DNA from: ENR-C20 sp942493145 | GTDB lineage: Bacteria; Bacillota; Clostridia; Acetivibrionales; DTU013 | Reading direction: 5' to 3' | Length of the DNA: 64,000 nucleotides | NCBI GenBank assembly: GCA_942493145.1 | Contig: OW818679.1 | Location: forward strand, 3,844,001 to 3,908,000 | Shown: in pieces, positions 34,580 through 44,324 of the stretch | Layout: the number at the start of each line of letters is the position of its first letter | How positions within the stretch are numbered: the stretch's first letter is position 1 | Program-made: the position numbers and the translations under genes | The notes under the pieces: model-generated | What the model was told of the DNA's origin: nothing | Database searches by the model: none | Seen by the model: only the letters and a program-made list of their open reading frames with translations

Positions 34580-34634
34580 TTCTTTCCCTCCGGTTATTCC
34601 TTCACCACTGATATACTAATATTTTAAACTGTTA

Positions 34635-34652
34635 CTGTTGAAATTTCAACAG
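34635..34652. promoter_or_regulatory. 18-bp perfect palindrome, candidate operator of ptb
   Basis: CTGTTGAAATTTCAACAG is a perfect palindrome, nested within AAACTGTT ... AACAGTTT. It lies between ptb (minus) and the YheO-type regulator (plus), where either could be controlled. Confidence 0.55.
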
Positions 34653-34830
34653 TTTGTTTAAAACAGCTACATATTGTTTATATGATGTTAATATACCACG
34701 CGAACAATCGCTTTAATCAAATTGAGGGATGCTGTCCGGCTTCCTTGCTCAGGCTGTTTTGTTGCTGTATAATTAGAAAAGAGTACATAATCAAATATAT
34801 TATAGAGTTTATAATAAGGAGTAGATGCAT

Positions 34831-35463
34831 TTGAACAGGGAAGAAGCACTGGATTTTCTCAACAGAATTGCAGACGGACTCTCAAAGACCTTCGGCAGAA
34901 ACTGTGAGACGGTCATTCATGATATGAATAACAAACAAAATTCCATAATATCCATCAACAACGGACATGTCACAGGACGCTGCATAGGCGCAGGGCTTGA
35001 TTTGCTGGGTACGCACGCTGAAGTAAATGATTTCCTGGACGGAATCGACCTGGTCAACTGCCAGGGCAGGACAAGTGGCGGCAATCTAATAAAAAGCTCC
35101 ACCTTCCATCTTTTCGGCGATGATTACCATTTTGCATTCGGAGTCAATTTCGACTACACTTATCTCAACATTGCCGAGGCTGCTATCCGGGAACTTACAA
35201 AGGTGGGAGAAAGCCTTGAAGAAACCATGATCGACCTTGGAGAGAACAAATTGAAGAGTATCCTCGACGAATGCCTGAAAGTCGTCGGTAAACCCGTACC
35301 CATAATGGGCAAAGCCGATCGCATACGGGTAATCAGGCTTCTACAGGAAAAGCATGCTTTTTCCTTCCAGAAAAGCATCCCTATTATTTCTGAGGAACTG
35401 ATGATATCAAGATATACGCTCTATAATTATCTGAAGGAAATCGCAAGGGAATCCACCGATTAA
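34831..35463 (+). CDS. YheO-type PAS/HTH transcriptional regulator
   Basis: About 210 residues. N-terminal YheO-like PAS domain (ALDFLNRIADGLSKTFGRNCETVIHDM ... SIISINNGHVTGRCIGAGLDLL ... SGGNLIKSSTFHLFGDDYHFAFGVNFDYT) and a C-terminal helix-turn-helix (ISEELMISRYTLYNYLKEIA). Members such as DauR regulate amino-acid catabolism. TTG 34831 is well spaced from AAGGAG; ATG 34825 lies only 3 nt after it. Divergent from ptb, which it may control. It ends 4 nt inside the convergent GGDEF-EAL gene. Confidence 0.85.
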   Translation: MNREEALDFLNRIADGLSKTFGRNCETVIHDMNNKQNSIISINNGHVTGRCIGAGLDLLGTHAEVNDFLDGIDLVNCQGRTSGGNLIKSSTFHLFGDDYHFAFGVNFDYTYLNIAEAAIRELTKVGESLEETMIDLGENKLKSILDECLKVVGKPVPIMGKADRIRVIRLLQEKHAFSFQKSIPIISEELMISRYTLYNYLKEIARESTD

Positions 35464-37781
35464 CCAGGATTAAGATAACGTTCCTCCAGTTCTGTCGGAG
35501 AAAGGGGTTTGCTGAATATATAGCCCTGAATCTCATCACAGCCGAGTTTTATGAGCGTTGAAAGCTGGTCTTCCGTTTCAACTCCTTCGGCAATGGTCTT
35601 TATCCCTAAGGCTTTGGCCATCATGATTATAGCCTTTACTATCTGTGTATCGTTGAAATCCGTTGCGACACTGTCAATCAAGGGTTTGGCTATTTTCAGG
35701 CGGTCGAAGGAAAATTGCATTATATAGCTGAGCGAAGAATAACCGGTGCCAAAATCGTCAATGGAAGTCGTCAAGCCGTTAGCGGCCAGCGTCGAGAAAA
35801 TTTCCTCCATTGTCGTCTCGCCCTTCATTGCTATACTTTCTGTTATTTCGATATCCAACCATTCAGACGGTACTCCTGATTGTTTCATAACAGATAAAAG
35901 CTTATTAACAAAATTCACCCCATCCAACTGTTTGGGAGATATGTTGATGCCAACCTTCAGGTTCCCATTATAGGTATTATTCCATTCAGATATCTGTGCT
36001 GCCGCTTTTTTGATTATCCAGTCGCCAAGCTGTACGATGCACCCGATTTCCTCCGCAATAGGAATGAATTCTCCTGGAGTGATATTCCCCTTTTCGGGGC
36101 TGTCCCAACGTATCAGTGCTTCTACTCCGGTAATTTCCCGCCCGGGTATACTGAACTGCGGCTGGTAAACCAGGTAAAATTCCTTGTCATAATCGGCTTT
36201 TCTCAGCAATATCTCAATCTTGTTCTTTCTCCGTATTTTTTCATTAAGGTCTGAATTAAAGAATGCATATTTGTTAAAGCCTTTTGACTTGGCATGGTAC
36301 ATGGCTATATCTGCATTTTTCAAAAGATCGCTCCGGTCTTTTGCATCCTTTGGGAATAAGGTTATTCCTATACTAAGGGTGATATTGAACTGGTAAGGAT
36401 ATATAAAAATTGGCCTGCTGCAGCAGCTGATCAGTTCCTGTGCCAATTTTTCCGCCTCTTCCAGATACCGCGTCCCCTTGAATGCAAATACGAATTCATC
36501 CCCGCCCAGTCTTGCCAACAGAGCACCATAAACATTCCAATCAGTGACCCTTCTTGATACTTCGAACAGCACCTCATCGCCAATGTCATGTCCATAGGCA
36601 TCATTTATTGCCTTGAATCGGTCAAGGTCAAGGTAGAATATCATCAACGGCTCCGAAGAGTCGACATCCTGCAGCATTCGGTCGAGCTCTGTAATGAAAT
36701 ACCTTCTGTTGTACATATTTGTGATATAGTCCTGTTTGGAAATGAGGTCCAGCTCTTTGTTCGCCTTTATAAGCTCACCGGTACGTTCAGCTATTTTATC
36801 CTCCAGAAGCACATTGAGGTTTTTTTCCCTTTCAAGCAACTGTTTATCCTTGATTGCATTCTGCACATACCCGCTTAAGGCTTCATAAATAATAAAAACC
36901 GCCAAAAGCAGCAAAATAGCCCCCAGGTCGAATTTGCCCAGGAGTACCAGTATTAAAGGAGCTGAAAGAAGAAACTGTCCTTTCTTGCTTTTACCCACGT
37001 TGTTTGATTCCGATATAAAAATTTTATACCATTTCAAGCCTTCCTGACTGGTCGCAAGCAAGCCGCCATGGGCAAGTAAAAGCAAAGAAAGCATGTATAG
37101 GGAATCGACGACCGAGTTGGGTATGTAAAGCTCATAAAAGCTCAGGTATGAATAATAAAGGTCTGTAACGGCAAACAATACTAAGCTGAAAAATGTGGCA
37201 AACAACCCCGGAGCCACCCTTCCCTTTCGGATGGAAAAATACCAGATTGTCATACCGGCAATCAATAGTGCATCAAAAAAAAGATACGAAAGTAACATCA
37301 GTCTATATAAATCCAAATCCGCTAAATTACTTACATCCTTTTGCACATATAATACCCAGATCAGAACCATGTATGAAAAGGTTATCGCGACTATATCCAG
37401 CAGGAGCTGGACCCCGTTCCACTTCTGAAACTGTGGTATCATGAAGATCAGCACTGCGATACAAAGAAAAACATTAGGAAAAAGGTACAGCACCATGAAA
37501 AGATCCATTTCATTAGGATCCAGTCCAAGCCCCATATCAAATACAGCCCACAGAATATCTGCCACAGCCCAGGATAGCGATGCAAGTGCAGCCGCCAGCC
37601 AGCAGATGCGTGTGTAATTAGCTTTTTTATAGGCATAAATAAGAGCGGAAAATGAGATTAGGGCACCGACAGGCGAAAGAATGTTGCCCCAAAAATCCGA
37701 TTGGGCAACTGTCGCTATAAAATAGATTATGAAATAGAAACATGTAGCGGAGTATAAAATAATTTTTGTACTCTTCTTCAT
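35460..37781 (-). CDS. Membrane GGDEF-EAL bifunctional c-di-GMP protein
   Basis: 773 residues. About nine transmembrane helices in the first ~315 residues, a short coiled coil (ERTGELIKANKELDLISKQD), then a GGDEF domain with an intact LARLGGDEF signature (~350-505) and an EAL domain (~515-765) with EALIRW, ITESIA, DDFGTGYSSL and IAEGVE. Both catalytic sets look intact, so it could make and degrade c-di-GMP, depending on signals to the membrane part. AAGGGGTCAACAT precedes the ATG. A second c-di-GMP protein lies 2.5 kb away. Confidence 0.93.
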   Translation of the reverse strand: MKKSTKIILYSATCFYFIIYFIATVAQSDFWGNILSPVGALISFSALIYAYKKANYTRICWLAAALASLSWAVADILWAVFDMGLGLDPNEMDLFMVLYLFPNVFLCIAVLIFMIPQFQKWNGVQLLLDIVAITFSYMVLIWVLYVQKDVSNLADLDLYRLMLLSYLFFDALLIAGMTIWYFSIRKGRVAPGLFATFFSLVLFAVTDLYYSYLSFYELYIPNSVVDSLYMLSLLLLAHGGLLATSQEGLKWYKIFISESNNVGKSKKGQFLLSAPLILVLLGKFDLGAILLLLAVFIIYEALSGYVQNAIKDKQLLEREKNLNVLLEDKIAERTGELIKANKELDLISKQDYITNMYNRRYFITELDRMLQDVDSSEPLMIFYLDLDRFKAINDAYGHDIGDEVLFEVSRRVTDWNVYGALLARLGGDEFVFAFKGTRYLEEAEKLAQELISCCSRPIFIYPYQFNITLSIGITLFPKDAKDRSDLLKNADIAMYHAKSKGFNKYAFFNSDLNEKIRRKNKIEILLRKADYDKEFYLVYQPQFSIPGREITGVEALIRWDSPEKGNITPGEFIPIAEEIGCIVQLGDWIIKKAAAQISEWNNTYNGNLKVGINISPKQLDGVNFVNKLLSVMKQSGVPSEWLDIEITESIAMKGETTMEEIFSTLAANGLTTSIDDFGTGYSSLSYIMQFSFDRLKIAKPLIDSVATDFNDTQIVKAIIMMAKALGIKTIAEGVETEDQLSTLIKLGCDEIQGYIFSKPLSPTELEERYLNPG

Positions 37782-37970
37782 ATGTTGACCCCTTTGCTGC
37801 CAAATGTCGTCACGTCGCAGTCATAATGTGATGTATTTCGACATTATATGCCATATTTCCTGCACATTTCAACATGATTGAAACAATATTTTCGTATTAG
37901 GTATATTCCCTTTAATTCCATACAGATAACAGAAAACGGGCATCTTTATTTTAGCAACCGGGATAAGTAA

Positions 37971-38000
37971 AAGGGGCTGCAGGATTAACCGCAGCCCCTT
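37971..38000 (-). terminator. Intrinsic terminator of hsp20
   Basis: Read on the minus strand, AAGGGGCTGC-10 nt-GCAGCCCCTT followed by TTACTT. It lies 40 nt after the hsp20 stop. Just before it TTTGACA ... TGTCAAA makes a smaller inverted repeat. Confidence 0.8.
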
Positions 38001-38040
38001 AATTGCCAGATTTGACAAAGGGACGGGGGGATTGTCAAAT

Positions 38041-38490
38041 TTACTGAATTTCAATCGTGTTCTGTTTTGCCCTTTCAATTTCCGCTTTGGGAATTGTGAC
38101 TGAAAGTATACCATCCGTGTATTTTGCCGTAACTGCATCGTTCCTGACATTGCCGACCCTGAAGCTCCTGCTGTAGGATCCGTATTTCCTTTCTCTCCTG
38201 ATGTAGTTTTCCTTCTCCTCATTCACCTGCTCATTGTGTTCTACCGACAAAGTCAGGATGTCGTCACGCAACTCGAGTTTAATGTCTTCCTTCTTCACGC
38301 CAGGAATCTCAGCCTCAATCAGGTATTCCTTTTCTGTTTCCCTTATGTCGGCTTTCATTGGCTGCTCTGTAAAGAATGTCGGTATGAATGCGTCTCCAAA
38401 GAACTCATCCAGTATGCTCTTCATGCCGAAAGGATCGGTTTTACCTGCAATTGAGTCATTTCTCCTGCTAAAAGGGGTTAATGCAAACAT
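38041..38490 (-). CDS. hsp20: Hsp20/alpha-crystallin small heat-shock protein
   Basis: ATP-independent holdase that binds unfolding proteins. 149 residues: variable N-terminus (MFALTPFSRRNDSIAG), alpha-crystallin domain ~45-140 (MKADIRETEKEYLIEAEIPGVKKEDIKLEL, ILSVTIPKAE) and a short tail QNTIEIQ. The ATG at 38490 has GGAGGTGTCATAT upstream; the frame continues to 38505 through the ribosome site. It is monocistronic, with its own promoter and two CtsR-type operators, so it is expected to be heat-induced. Confidence 0.95.
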   Translation of the reverse strand: MFALTPFSRRNDSIAGKTDPFGMKSILDEFFGDAFIPTFFTEQPMKADIRETEKEYLIEAEIPGVKKEDIKLELRDDILTLSVEHNEQVNEEKENYIRRERKYGSYSRSFRVGNVRNDAVTAKYTDGILSVTIPKAEIERAKQNTIEIQ

Positions 38491-38535
38491 ATATGACACC
38501 TCCAAAAATATAATTTTTACTTGTCATTGATTGTC

Positions 38536-38552
38536 TTTGACTTTCTTTGACC
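38536..38552 (-). promoter_or_regulatory. CtsR operator, downstream box
   Basis: On the minus strand GGTCAAAGAAAGTCAAA, a perfect match to the CtsR heptad consensus RGTCAAANANRGTCAAA. It covers the predicted transcription start of hsp20. Confidence 0.88.
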
Positions 38553-38560
38553 TTAATTTA

Positions 38561-38589
38561 GTTATACCATAACTCCCCAAAGCCTTCAA
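38561..38589 (-). promoter_or_regulatory. Promoter of hsp20
   Basis: TTGAAG - 17 bp - TATAAC on the minus strand, flanked on both sides by CtsR boxes. Confidence 0.75.
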
Positions 38590-38597
38590 TAAAGATT

Positions 38598-38614
38598 TTT
38601 GACTTTCTCTGACT
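38598..38614 (-). promoter_or_regulatory. CtsR operator, upstream box
   Basis: On the minus strand AGTCAGAGAAAGTCAAA, one mismatch from the CtsR consensus, just upstream of the -35. Confidence 0.75.
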
Positions 38615-38635
38615 ATTAGAAACGGTTTACGAAGT

Positions 38636-40189
38636 TTATTTATACTTTTTATGCGATTTCACATTTTTTCTTTTAATAAATACCCTATGTATGATCTCTT
38701 CAATGCTGACCACCCCTAGCGCCGAAAGTATCATAAACCCTGGGACAGCACCTGCCAAAAATGAAAGCAAAAATCGCAGGGGGGCTGACGGAATAGAGGA
38801 TGCCAGTATTATAAAAGCGGTCTTACTGGTCAGTATCATTGCTATTGCAGCAATTGAAGGTTTCAACAGCCAATTCCTTAAATCAATGATCAGGCCTGTA
38901 AGCTTGTGTATTGACGCCAGATTAAGTATATCGGTAAGTATGAAGCTGGCTGTAAGCCCCCATATGTAACTGTTGATGCCGTATACAGGTATGAGCAGGC
39001 ATACGGAGAAAATTCTCACTGCCGATCCGATGATGGTATTCCGAAGCAGTATTCCCTGCTTGCCAAGGCCATTGAGCACACCGGTGAGTATCTGCTGAAG
39101 GTATATGAATATGCAGGAAAACGAGAGCAGAAACAGCAGGGCACCGACATCCTGATTCCTGTATATCATCCTGCTGATATCATGCGGGAAGACCATAAAA
39201 ATAAACGTAAAGGTTATTCCCAATATGAATGTCAGCTGGATCGACTTCCCGGTCCTGTTGTTGAGCGACCTCCGGTTCCTGAGGGAGGATGCCTCGGAAA
39301 TTGCCGGAACAAGCGTGGTAGCGAGTGAATATGTCACCAACGACGGGAAAAAAATAAGGGGCATTGCCATACCGGACAGTTTGCCATATGTCTCAAGGCT
39401 CCCCTGGTAATCCAGCCCGGAAACAGCAAGCATGGCCGGTATCAGTATAAACTCAATGGTAGATAATATTGAAACAATAAACCTGTTGGCAGACACAGGA
39501 ACTGCAGTTTTGAATATCTCCAGTACAATAGCCGATCTGGAGCCATTCCGGCTTCTCTTCCTTTTCCAAAAATAGCCTGGCATCAGCACAAGCAGATTAA
39601 TAAATTCTCCGGCTATCATTCCGGCTGTTGCAAGTGCGCATGCATATTCAAGCCCCAAAGGCACCACAGAGCTGGCCAACAGCATAACAAGTGCCATTTT
39701 TACCGCCTGTTCGGCTATCTGGGATAGCGCCGGAGTCGTCACCCTTGATGATCCGTAAAAGTAACCCCTTACGGCCGAAGCTGCTGCAATGAATGGAATG
39801 GCAGGTATCAACAGGAGCAGGGAGTAATAGGTCCTTGAATCCTTAAGTATCGACCCGGTAACCAAATCAAGATTTAAATAGAGCAGTACAGAGGCGAGGA
39901 TCCCTGCGCTGAACACCATTAAAACCGCACTGTTTGATATCCTGCGCACATCTGCATTTTTATTCCGTGCCAGTTCTGCGGCGGTCATCTTGGATACTGC
40001 TATGGAAATACCTGATGTCAAGGTAAGAATGATCAGTGAGTATACAGGTGCTATAAGCTGAAAAAGCCCCATCCCTTCAGCGCCTATGGCATTTGACAGA
40101 AACACCCTGTAGACGAATCCCAGTACTCTTACGGCAAAGCCTGCAGCCATAAGAATCACCGCTCCTGCGATAAAGGACCTTCTTCCCAT
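38636..40189 (-). CDS. SpoVB-like polysaccharide/lipid flippase
   Basis: 517 residues, 14 hydrophobic segments, MOP superfamily. FIAGAVILMAAGFAVRVLGFVYRVFLSNAIGAEGMGLFQLIAPVYSL is typical of stage V sporulation protein B and its paralogues, which act in spore cortex or other lipid-linked precursor export. Firmicutes carry several paralogues; vegetative MurJ-like function is an alternative. TTCAGGGGGATAT precedes the ATG. Not linked to other cortex genes here. Confidence 0.85.
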   Translation of the reverse strand: MGRRSFIAGAVILMAAGFAVRVLGFVYRVFLSNAIGAEGMGLFQLIAPVYSLIILTLTSGISIAVSKMTAAELARNKNADVRRISNSAVLMVFSAGILASVLLYLNLDLVTGSILKDSRTYYSLLLLIPAIPFIAAASAVRGYFYGSSRVTTPALSQIAEQAVKMALVMLLASSVVPLGLEYACALATAGMIAGEFINLLVLMPGYFWKRKRSRNGSRSAIVLEIFKTAVPVSANRFIVSILSTIEFILIPAMLAVSGLDYQGSLETYGKLSGMAMPLIFFPSLVTYSLATTLVPAISEASSLRNRRSLNNRTGKSIQLTFILGITFTFIFMVFPHDISRMIYRNQDVGALLFLLSFSCIFIYLQQILTGVLNGLGKQGILLRNTIIGSAVRIFSVCLLIPVYGINSYIWGLTASFILTDILNLASIHKLTGLIIDLRNWLLKPSIAAIAMILTSKTAFIILASSIPSAPLRFLLSFLAGAVPGFMILSALGVVSIEEIIHRVFIKRKNVKSHKKYK

Positions 40190-40329
40190 ATATCCCCCTG
40201 AAATGCATAAAATATGGGCAAATACCCACAGTTAATTTATATGCTTTATTTCCCGGAGAATTTCTGGTATTATAATCTTATTCTACAATTCTATACCAAA
40301 ATTAATTCATTATAGTCCGGAGAAAAATA

Positions 40330-43008
40330 ATGAACCATAATAAACTAAAGCCAAATTTCCAAATGATTATTCCAGCCCTTGTGATTCTTTTGTTTTTATC
40401 ACTCATTGTCTTTATCCACAGCGGACTTCTTGATATAAAAGCCGAATCACCTGAAGCTTCATATGAGGTCGAGGATGTTTCCCAATGGAGCTATCACTGG
40501 GTCATGTCGGAATCTGAAGAAAATATTGGTTACATTCTCTCCGAAACAGATACCAGCAACGTTATCTGGACAGGATACGGTTTCCCCGGGAAGCCACATA
40601 ATCCAGGTGGATACAGGCAAATATGGATCAAGGGTGTACTGTCCGATAAGGAAATGATGAATACGACCCTCCGCTTCAGAGCACCCCAGCAATCTGTAGA
40701 GCTGTATTTGGACGGTAGTCTTATCTATAGCTTTGGTTCTATTGATACGGCTAATACAAAAAAGACTCCCGGCAGTATATGGCACCTTGTCAGCCTGCCA
40801 TCCGGATATCAGGGAAAGGAAATATACTTTCGGACTTACGCGCCTGTTGTTGATTATGCAGGCAATCTGATTGAAATAGGAACAGCACCAAAAAGCACAC
40901 ATATCCTCAATATCATAAGGGAAAACCTTTCGGGTTTTCTGGCAGGCGTTGCGCTGATTTCGCTAGGGCTGTTCATATTATTTATCTATGCAATCGGTTT
41001 GGCAATAATAAAAGGCCTCATCCCTCTATCACTGTTTTCTATTATGATTGGGACCTGGTATATTGCTGAGGGAAAAATCCCTCAGCTTTTCATGAGTTCA
41101 CCCGTATTATTGATATATATTGCAAATATCGCAATTTTTCTGATGCCTGCAGCATTTATAGCATTTACCACCCAGGTTATTACACCGGCAGGTTCTTTTG
41201 AAAACAGGTTGCTGAGGCGACTATGGCAGTTCTACATCCCATTGACTGCCTTAATGCTGTTACTGGAGTTCTTCAACATCTACTCCTGCCTGAAAATGGT
41301 AAGAATCCTCCATGTCTCGATTATCATCTCCGCCCTGACCGTTATCTTCATAGTGTTGAAGGCGGCGATCCGAAAGAACAGGAACGCTTTGATCTTCCTT
41401 GCAGGAGCGGTATTCTTCATTACAATGGGCTTGCATGATATCTACTCCCTGTTCTATTCCGAGACCCAAAACACCAATCCTTTAAAAATTGGCCACTGGG
41501 GTACGCTCATCTTTATTTTGTCCCTTGCTTCAATCATTGTTTTGCAAATGAGGAACGTCGTTCAACAGCTCCAGCTTGATTCCAAGGAAAATGAAATCAA
41601 TTACAAGGCCCTTTTCAAAAACATGTCCGAAGGCTTCATCCACACAAGGGTACTGACAGATGAAAATGGCGAACCCGAGGATTACCTCATACTTGAAGCC
41701 AACCCCTTCTTCCTCGCCAACATGAATTTGAGCAGTGATAAAATAATAGGCAAAAGAATCGGAGAGATTCTTCCTCAGATAAATTCAGTCTTCCCGGACT
41801 TATATAAGCGTCACCAACAGGTATCCGATCTGCATGAACAGCTGGAGAATTCCAACCAGATAAAGCTTGGTGACCAGTGGTACAAGATATCCTCCTTCAG
41901 TCCCAAGAATGGGTATGAGAGCATTATTCTCTCCGATATCACTGAGATGAAAATCGCCCAGGACAGGGCAAGAAAACAGGCTTTTACCGATACCATGACC
42001 GGTTTCTACAACAGGACGTATTTTGAGGATGTCATGTCCCGTATGGACAGATTTATCAACGATCTGAAACCACTATCCTTCATTATGATTGATGTCGATG
42101 GTCTCAAGATAACCAACGATACTTTTGGCCACAGCGCCGGAGATGAATTGCTGAGGGAAACTGCAGGCATTATGTCGGAGGCACTGAAAGACCAGGGTAT
42201 AATATCAAGGATAGGCGGCGATGAATTCTGTGTTATCATGCCGAATATTGATTTTGAAGCGGCAGTCAGGATAAGGGAGGCTCTGGTTGATACTGTTGAA
42301 GTGTTCAACCAAAAGGGCCCCCAAATCCCTATAAATTTATCAATAGGCATAGCAACCTCCGATATTTATTCGATTGAAGACATCTACAACATATACAAAC
42401 GTGCTGATGATGATATGTATCAATACAAGATGAGCCAAAGCGGAAGCGAAAAGAGCAAGATCATTGATATGCTGCAGATTGCCCTTTCCGAGAGGGATTA
42501 TGTCGCGCAGGGCCATGTCGAAAGGCTTGTAGAAATGGTGGAAATAATATCGGTGTCTATGGATCTGACTGATATTATCAAGAGAAACCTTATCCTGCTT
42601 GCAAAGGTACACGACCTGGGAAAAATAGGCGTTCCGGACGAGATACTGTTCAAGCCTGGAAAACTTACAAATGAAGAATATGATAAGATGAAACGCCATG
42701 TCAATATTGGCTTCAATATGGCAACCCGTTCGAAAGAGTTGGTGCATATTTCCACACTGATATTGCACCACCATGAGCGCTGGGATGGAAAGGGATATCC
42801 CACTGGATTGAAAAAGGAACAAATTCCGCTGGAATGCAGGATCTTAGCCGTTCTCGACTCATACGACGCGATGACCAGTGCACGCCCTTATTCTTCAGGT
42901 ATGCCAAGAGCTGAAGCACTGGCTGAAGTGGAGAGATGCAGCGGAACACAGTTTGATCCTGCAATTGCAGAAAAATTCCTGAGTATGGCTGCAGAGAATT
43001 TGATATGA
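40330..43008 (+). CDS. Membrane sensor with PAS, GGDEF and HD-GYP domains
   Basis: 892 residues. An N-terminal helix (~15-32), an extracytoplasmic beta-rich region to ~200 (LRFRAPQQSVELYLDGSLIYSFG), seven transmembrane helices to ~400, a PAS domain ~425-545, GGDEF ~555-705 with an intact RIGGDEF, and HD-GYP ~710-890 with KVHDLGKIGVPDEIL and HHERWDGKGYPTGL. HD-GYP enzymes hydrolyse c-di-GMP to GMP, so this protein too combines synthesis and breakdown. CCGGAGAAAAATA precedes the ATG. It converges with mrfB. Confidence 0.93.
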   Translation: MNHNKLKPNFQMIIPALVILLFLSLIVFIHSGLLDIKAESPEASYEVEDVSQWSYHWVMSESEENIGYILSETDTSNVIWTGYGFPGKPHNPGGYRQIWIKGVLSDKEMMNTTLRFRAPQQSVELYLDGSLIYSFGSIDTANTKKTPGSIWHLVSLPSGYQGKEIYFRTYAPVVDYAGNLIEIGTAPKSTHILNIIRENLSGFLAGVALISLGLFILFIYAIGLAIIKGLIPLSLFSIMIGTWYIAEGKIPQLFMSSPVLLIYIANIAIFLMPAAFIAFTTQVITPAGSFENRLLRRLWQFYIPLTALMLLLEFFNIYSCLKMVRILHVSIIISALTVIFIVLKAAIRKNRNALIFLAGAVFFITMGLHDIYSLFYSETQNTNPLKIGHWGTLIFILSLASIIVLQMRNVVQQLQLDSKENEINYKALFKNMSEGFIHTRVLTDENGEPEDYLILEANPFFLANMNLSSDKIIGKRIGEILPQINSVFPDLYKRHQQVSDLHEQLENSNQIKLGDQWYKISSFSPKNGYESIILSDITEMKIAQDRARKQAFTDTMTGFYNRTYFEDVMSRMDRFINDLKPLSFIMIDVDGLKITNDTFGHSAGDELLRETAGIMSEALKDQGIISRIGGDEFCVIMPNIDFEAAVRIREALVDTVEVFNQKGPQIPINLSIGIATSDIYSIEDIYNIYKRADDDMYQYKMSQSGSEKSKIIDMLQIALSERDYVAQGHVERLVEMVEIISVSMDLTDIIKRNLILLAKVHDLGKIGVPDEILFKPGKLTNEEYDKMKRHVNIGFNMATRSKELVHISTLILHHHERWDGKGYPTGLKKEQIPLECRILAVLDSYDAMTSARPYSSGMPRAEALAEVERCSGTQFDPAIAEKFLSMAAENLI

Positions 43009-43009
43009 T

Positions 43010-44290
43010 TCAGCTTGACGCTTTCATCCTGAGGCGCTCCTGCCTTCTCCGCAGCTCTGCGAATTCCCTGCCCCTGGTCAATCCGGCCTCCGCTGCCGAG
43101 CAAATTGCACAATCAACAATTTCCAAAGCCTTTATTATGTTTTTCTCTTTATGTTCATAGTACTTCGCCATCTCAACCATCGGAGCAAGGTTGAACAATC
43201 CATTTGAATCCTCCACCATAGCCTGCCAGTGACCCATAGCTTTTTCATATTCGCCGTTTCTTTTGTAAATATTCGTCAAATGCTTAATCGCCGCTGCCTT
43301 CACAGAATAAATGTCAGACCTGGAGCATGCCTCGAAGCATTCAACATATAACGTATCGGCCGTAAAAGCCATGTTACCGCATGCCTGAAGAATTTTGCCG
43401 ACGCCCATCAATTCATAGCCTGGTGAATCCAGTTGCGGTGTTTCAAGCAGCACTGCCATTCTAACTAAAAGCGCCACCATTGAAAGGATATCAAATTCGT
43501 TGTGACTGAGGACCCTCTTAATATCAGTAGTATCCCCATCCTCGAGATATTTGAAATATACCGCAGGAATAAAGGCTCCGGGTATATCGTCGATTCGGTG
43601 TTCATCAAGTACGTTCTCCTCAAGGGATGACAGCCTGCAGCTCTCAAGTTTCAGGCTCCATATCCTGCGCGCAGGGAAGAGCAAATCTATATTTACAGGC
43701 TCCCTTACCGCAGGTTTAATCCTGTTTTGAATGAAACGTGTATTAAGAAGATTCCAGTCAAAAGACCTCCCATTGAATGTGACCAGCCCGTCAAAGGATG
43801 AAAGAAGGGTGTTAAGCTCTCTGAGCATTGCCGGTTCTTCATCATAATCCCTCATGAAATACTGACGTACTACGAATTCATCCTCATTGAAAAATCCTAT
43901 ACCCACAAGGAAGGCAACTGTTCCGGTGCCGCCGGACAAGCCTGTTGTTTCTGTATCAAGGTAAAGGAAGCGGTCCGCGCGGGGAAAACCTGCTGGCGCG
44001 GATCTTTTAAATGATGTTGAAGTTGTTCCGTTTAGCTGTTCAAGGATTTCAGGCTTGATTTCAAAAGCATCCCCCAGGCGACAACCTCCATAGAGGTAGC
44101 TGACAGGGTACCTGTTTTCCAGCAGGAATATCTGTCCATCGTCATTGTATATGATTTCGCCGGGAAGAGAGGGCAACGGCTTATCTTGTTGTCCGGTGAC
44201 GCTCTTGTCGGAATCATTCCGGGCGTCGTTCCCGCCGATGGTCCTTTTGCCTGCATCATTGTAAATGCCCAGCTTGCTTCTTATATCCAT
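43010..44290 (-). CDS. mrfB: MrfB-type DEDD exonuclease (YprB)
   Basis: 426 residues. RNase H-like exonuclease with ExoI LDTETTGLSGGTGTVAFLVG, ExoII LVTFNGRSFDWNLL and ExoIII SHNEFDILSM, all acidic residues present. The C-terminal ~120 residues are TPR-like (AIKHLTNIYKRNGEYEKAMGHWQAM). In Bacillus, MrfB works with helicase MrfA in a UvrABC-independent excision pathway for mitomycin-C damage. GAAGGGAATAGTTTT precedes the ATG. It follows mrfA by 34 nt on the same strand, as in Bacillus. Confidence 0.9.
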   Translation of the reverse strand: MDIRSKLGIYNDAGKRTIGGNDARNDSDKSVTGQQDKPLPSLPGEIIYNDDGQIFLLENRYPVSYLYGGCRLGDAFEIKPEILEQLNGTTSTSFKRSAPAGFPRADRFLYLDTETTGLSGGTGTVAFLVGIGFFNEDEFVVRQYFMRDYDEEPAMLRELNTLLSSFDGLVTFNGRSFDWNLLNTRFIQNRIKPAVREPVNIDLLFPARRIWSLKLESCRLSSLEENVLDEHRIDDIPGAFIPAVYFKYLEDGDTTDIKRVLSHNEFDILSMVALLVRMAVLLETPQLDSPGYELMGVGKILQACGNMAFTADTLYVECFEACSRSDIYSVKAAAIKHLTNIYKRNGEYEKAMGHWQAMVEDSNGLFNLAPMVEMAKYYEHKEKNIIKALEIVDCAICSAAEAGLTRGREFAELRRRQERLRMKASS

Positions 44291-44324
44291 AAAACTATTC
44301 CCTTCGCAATTGCCTGTACATCTT

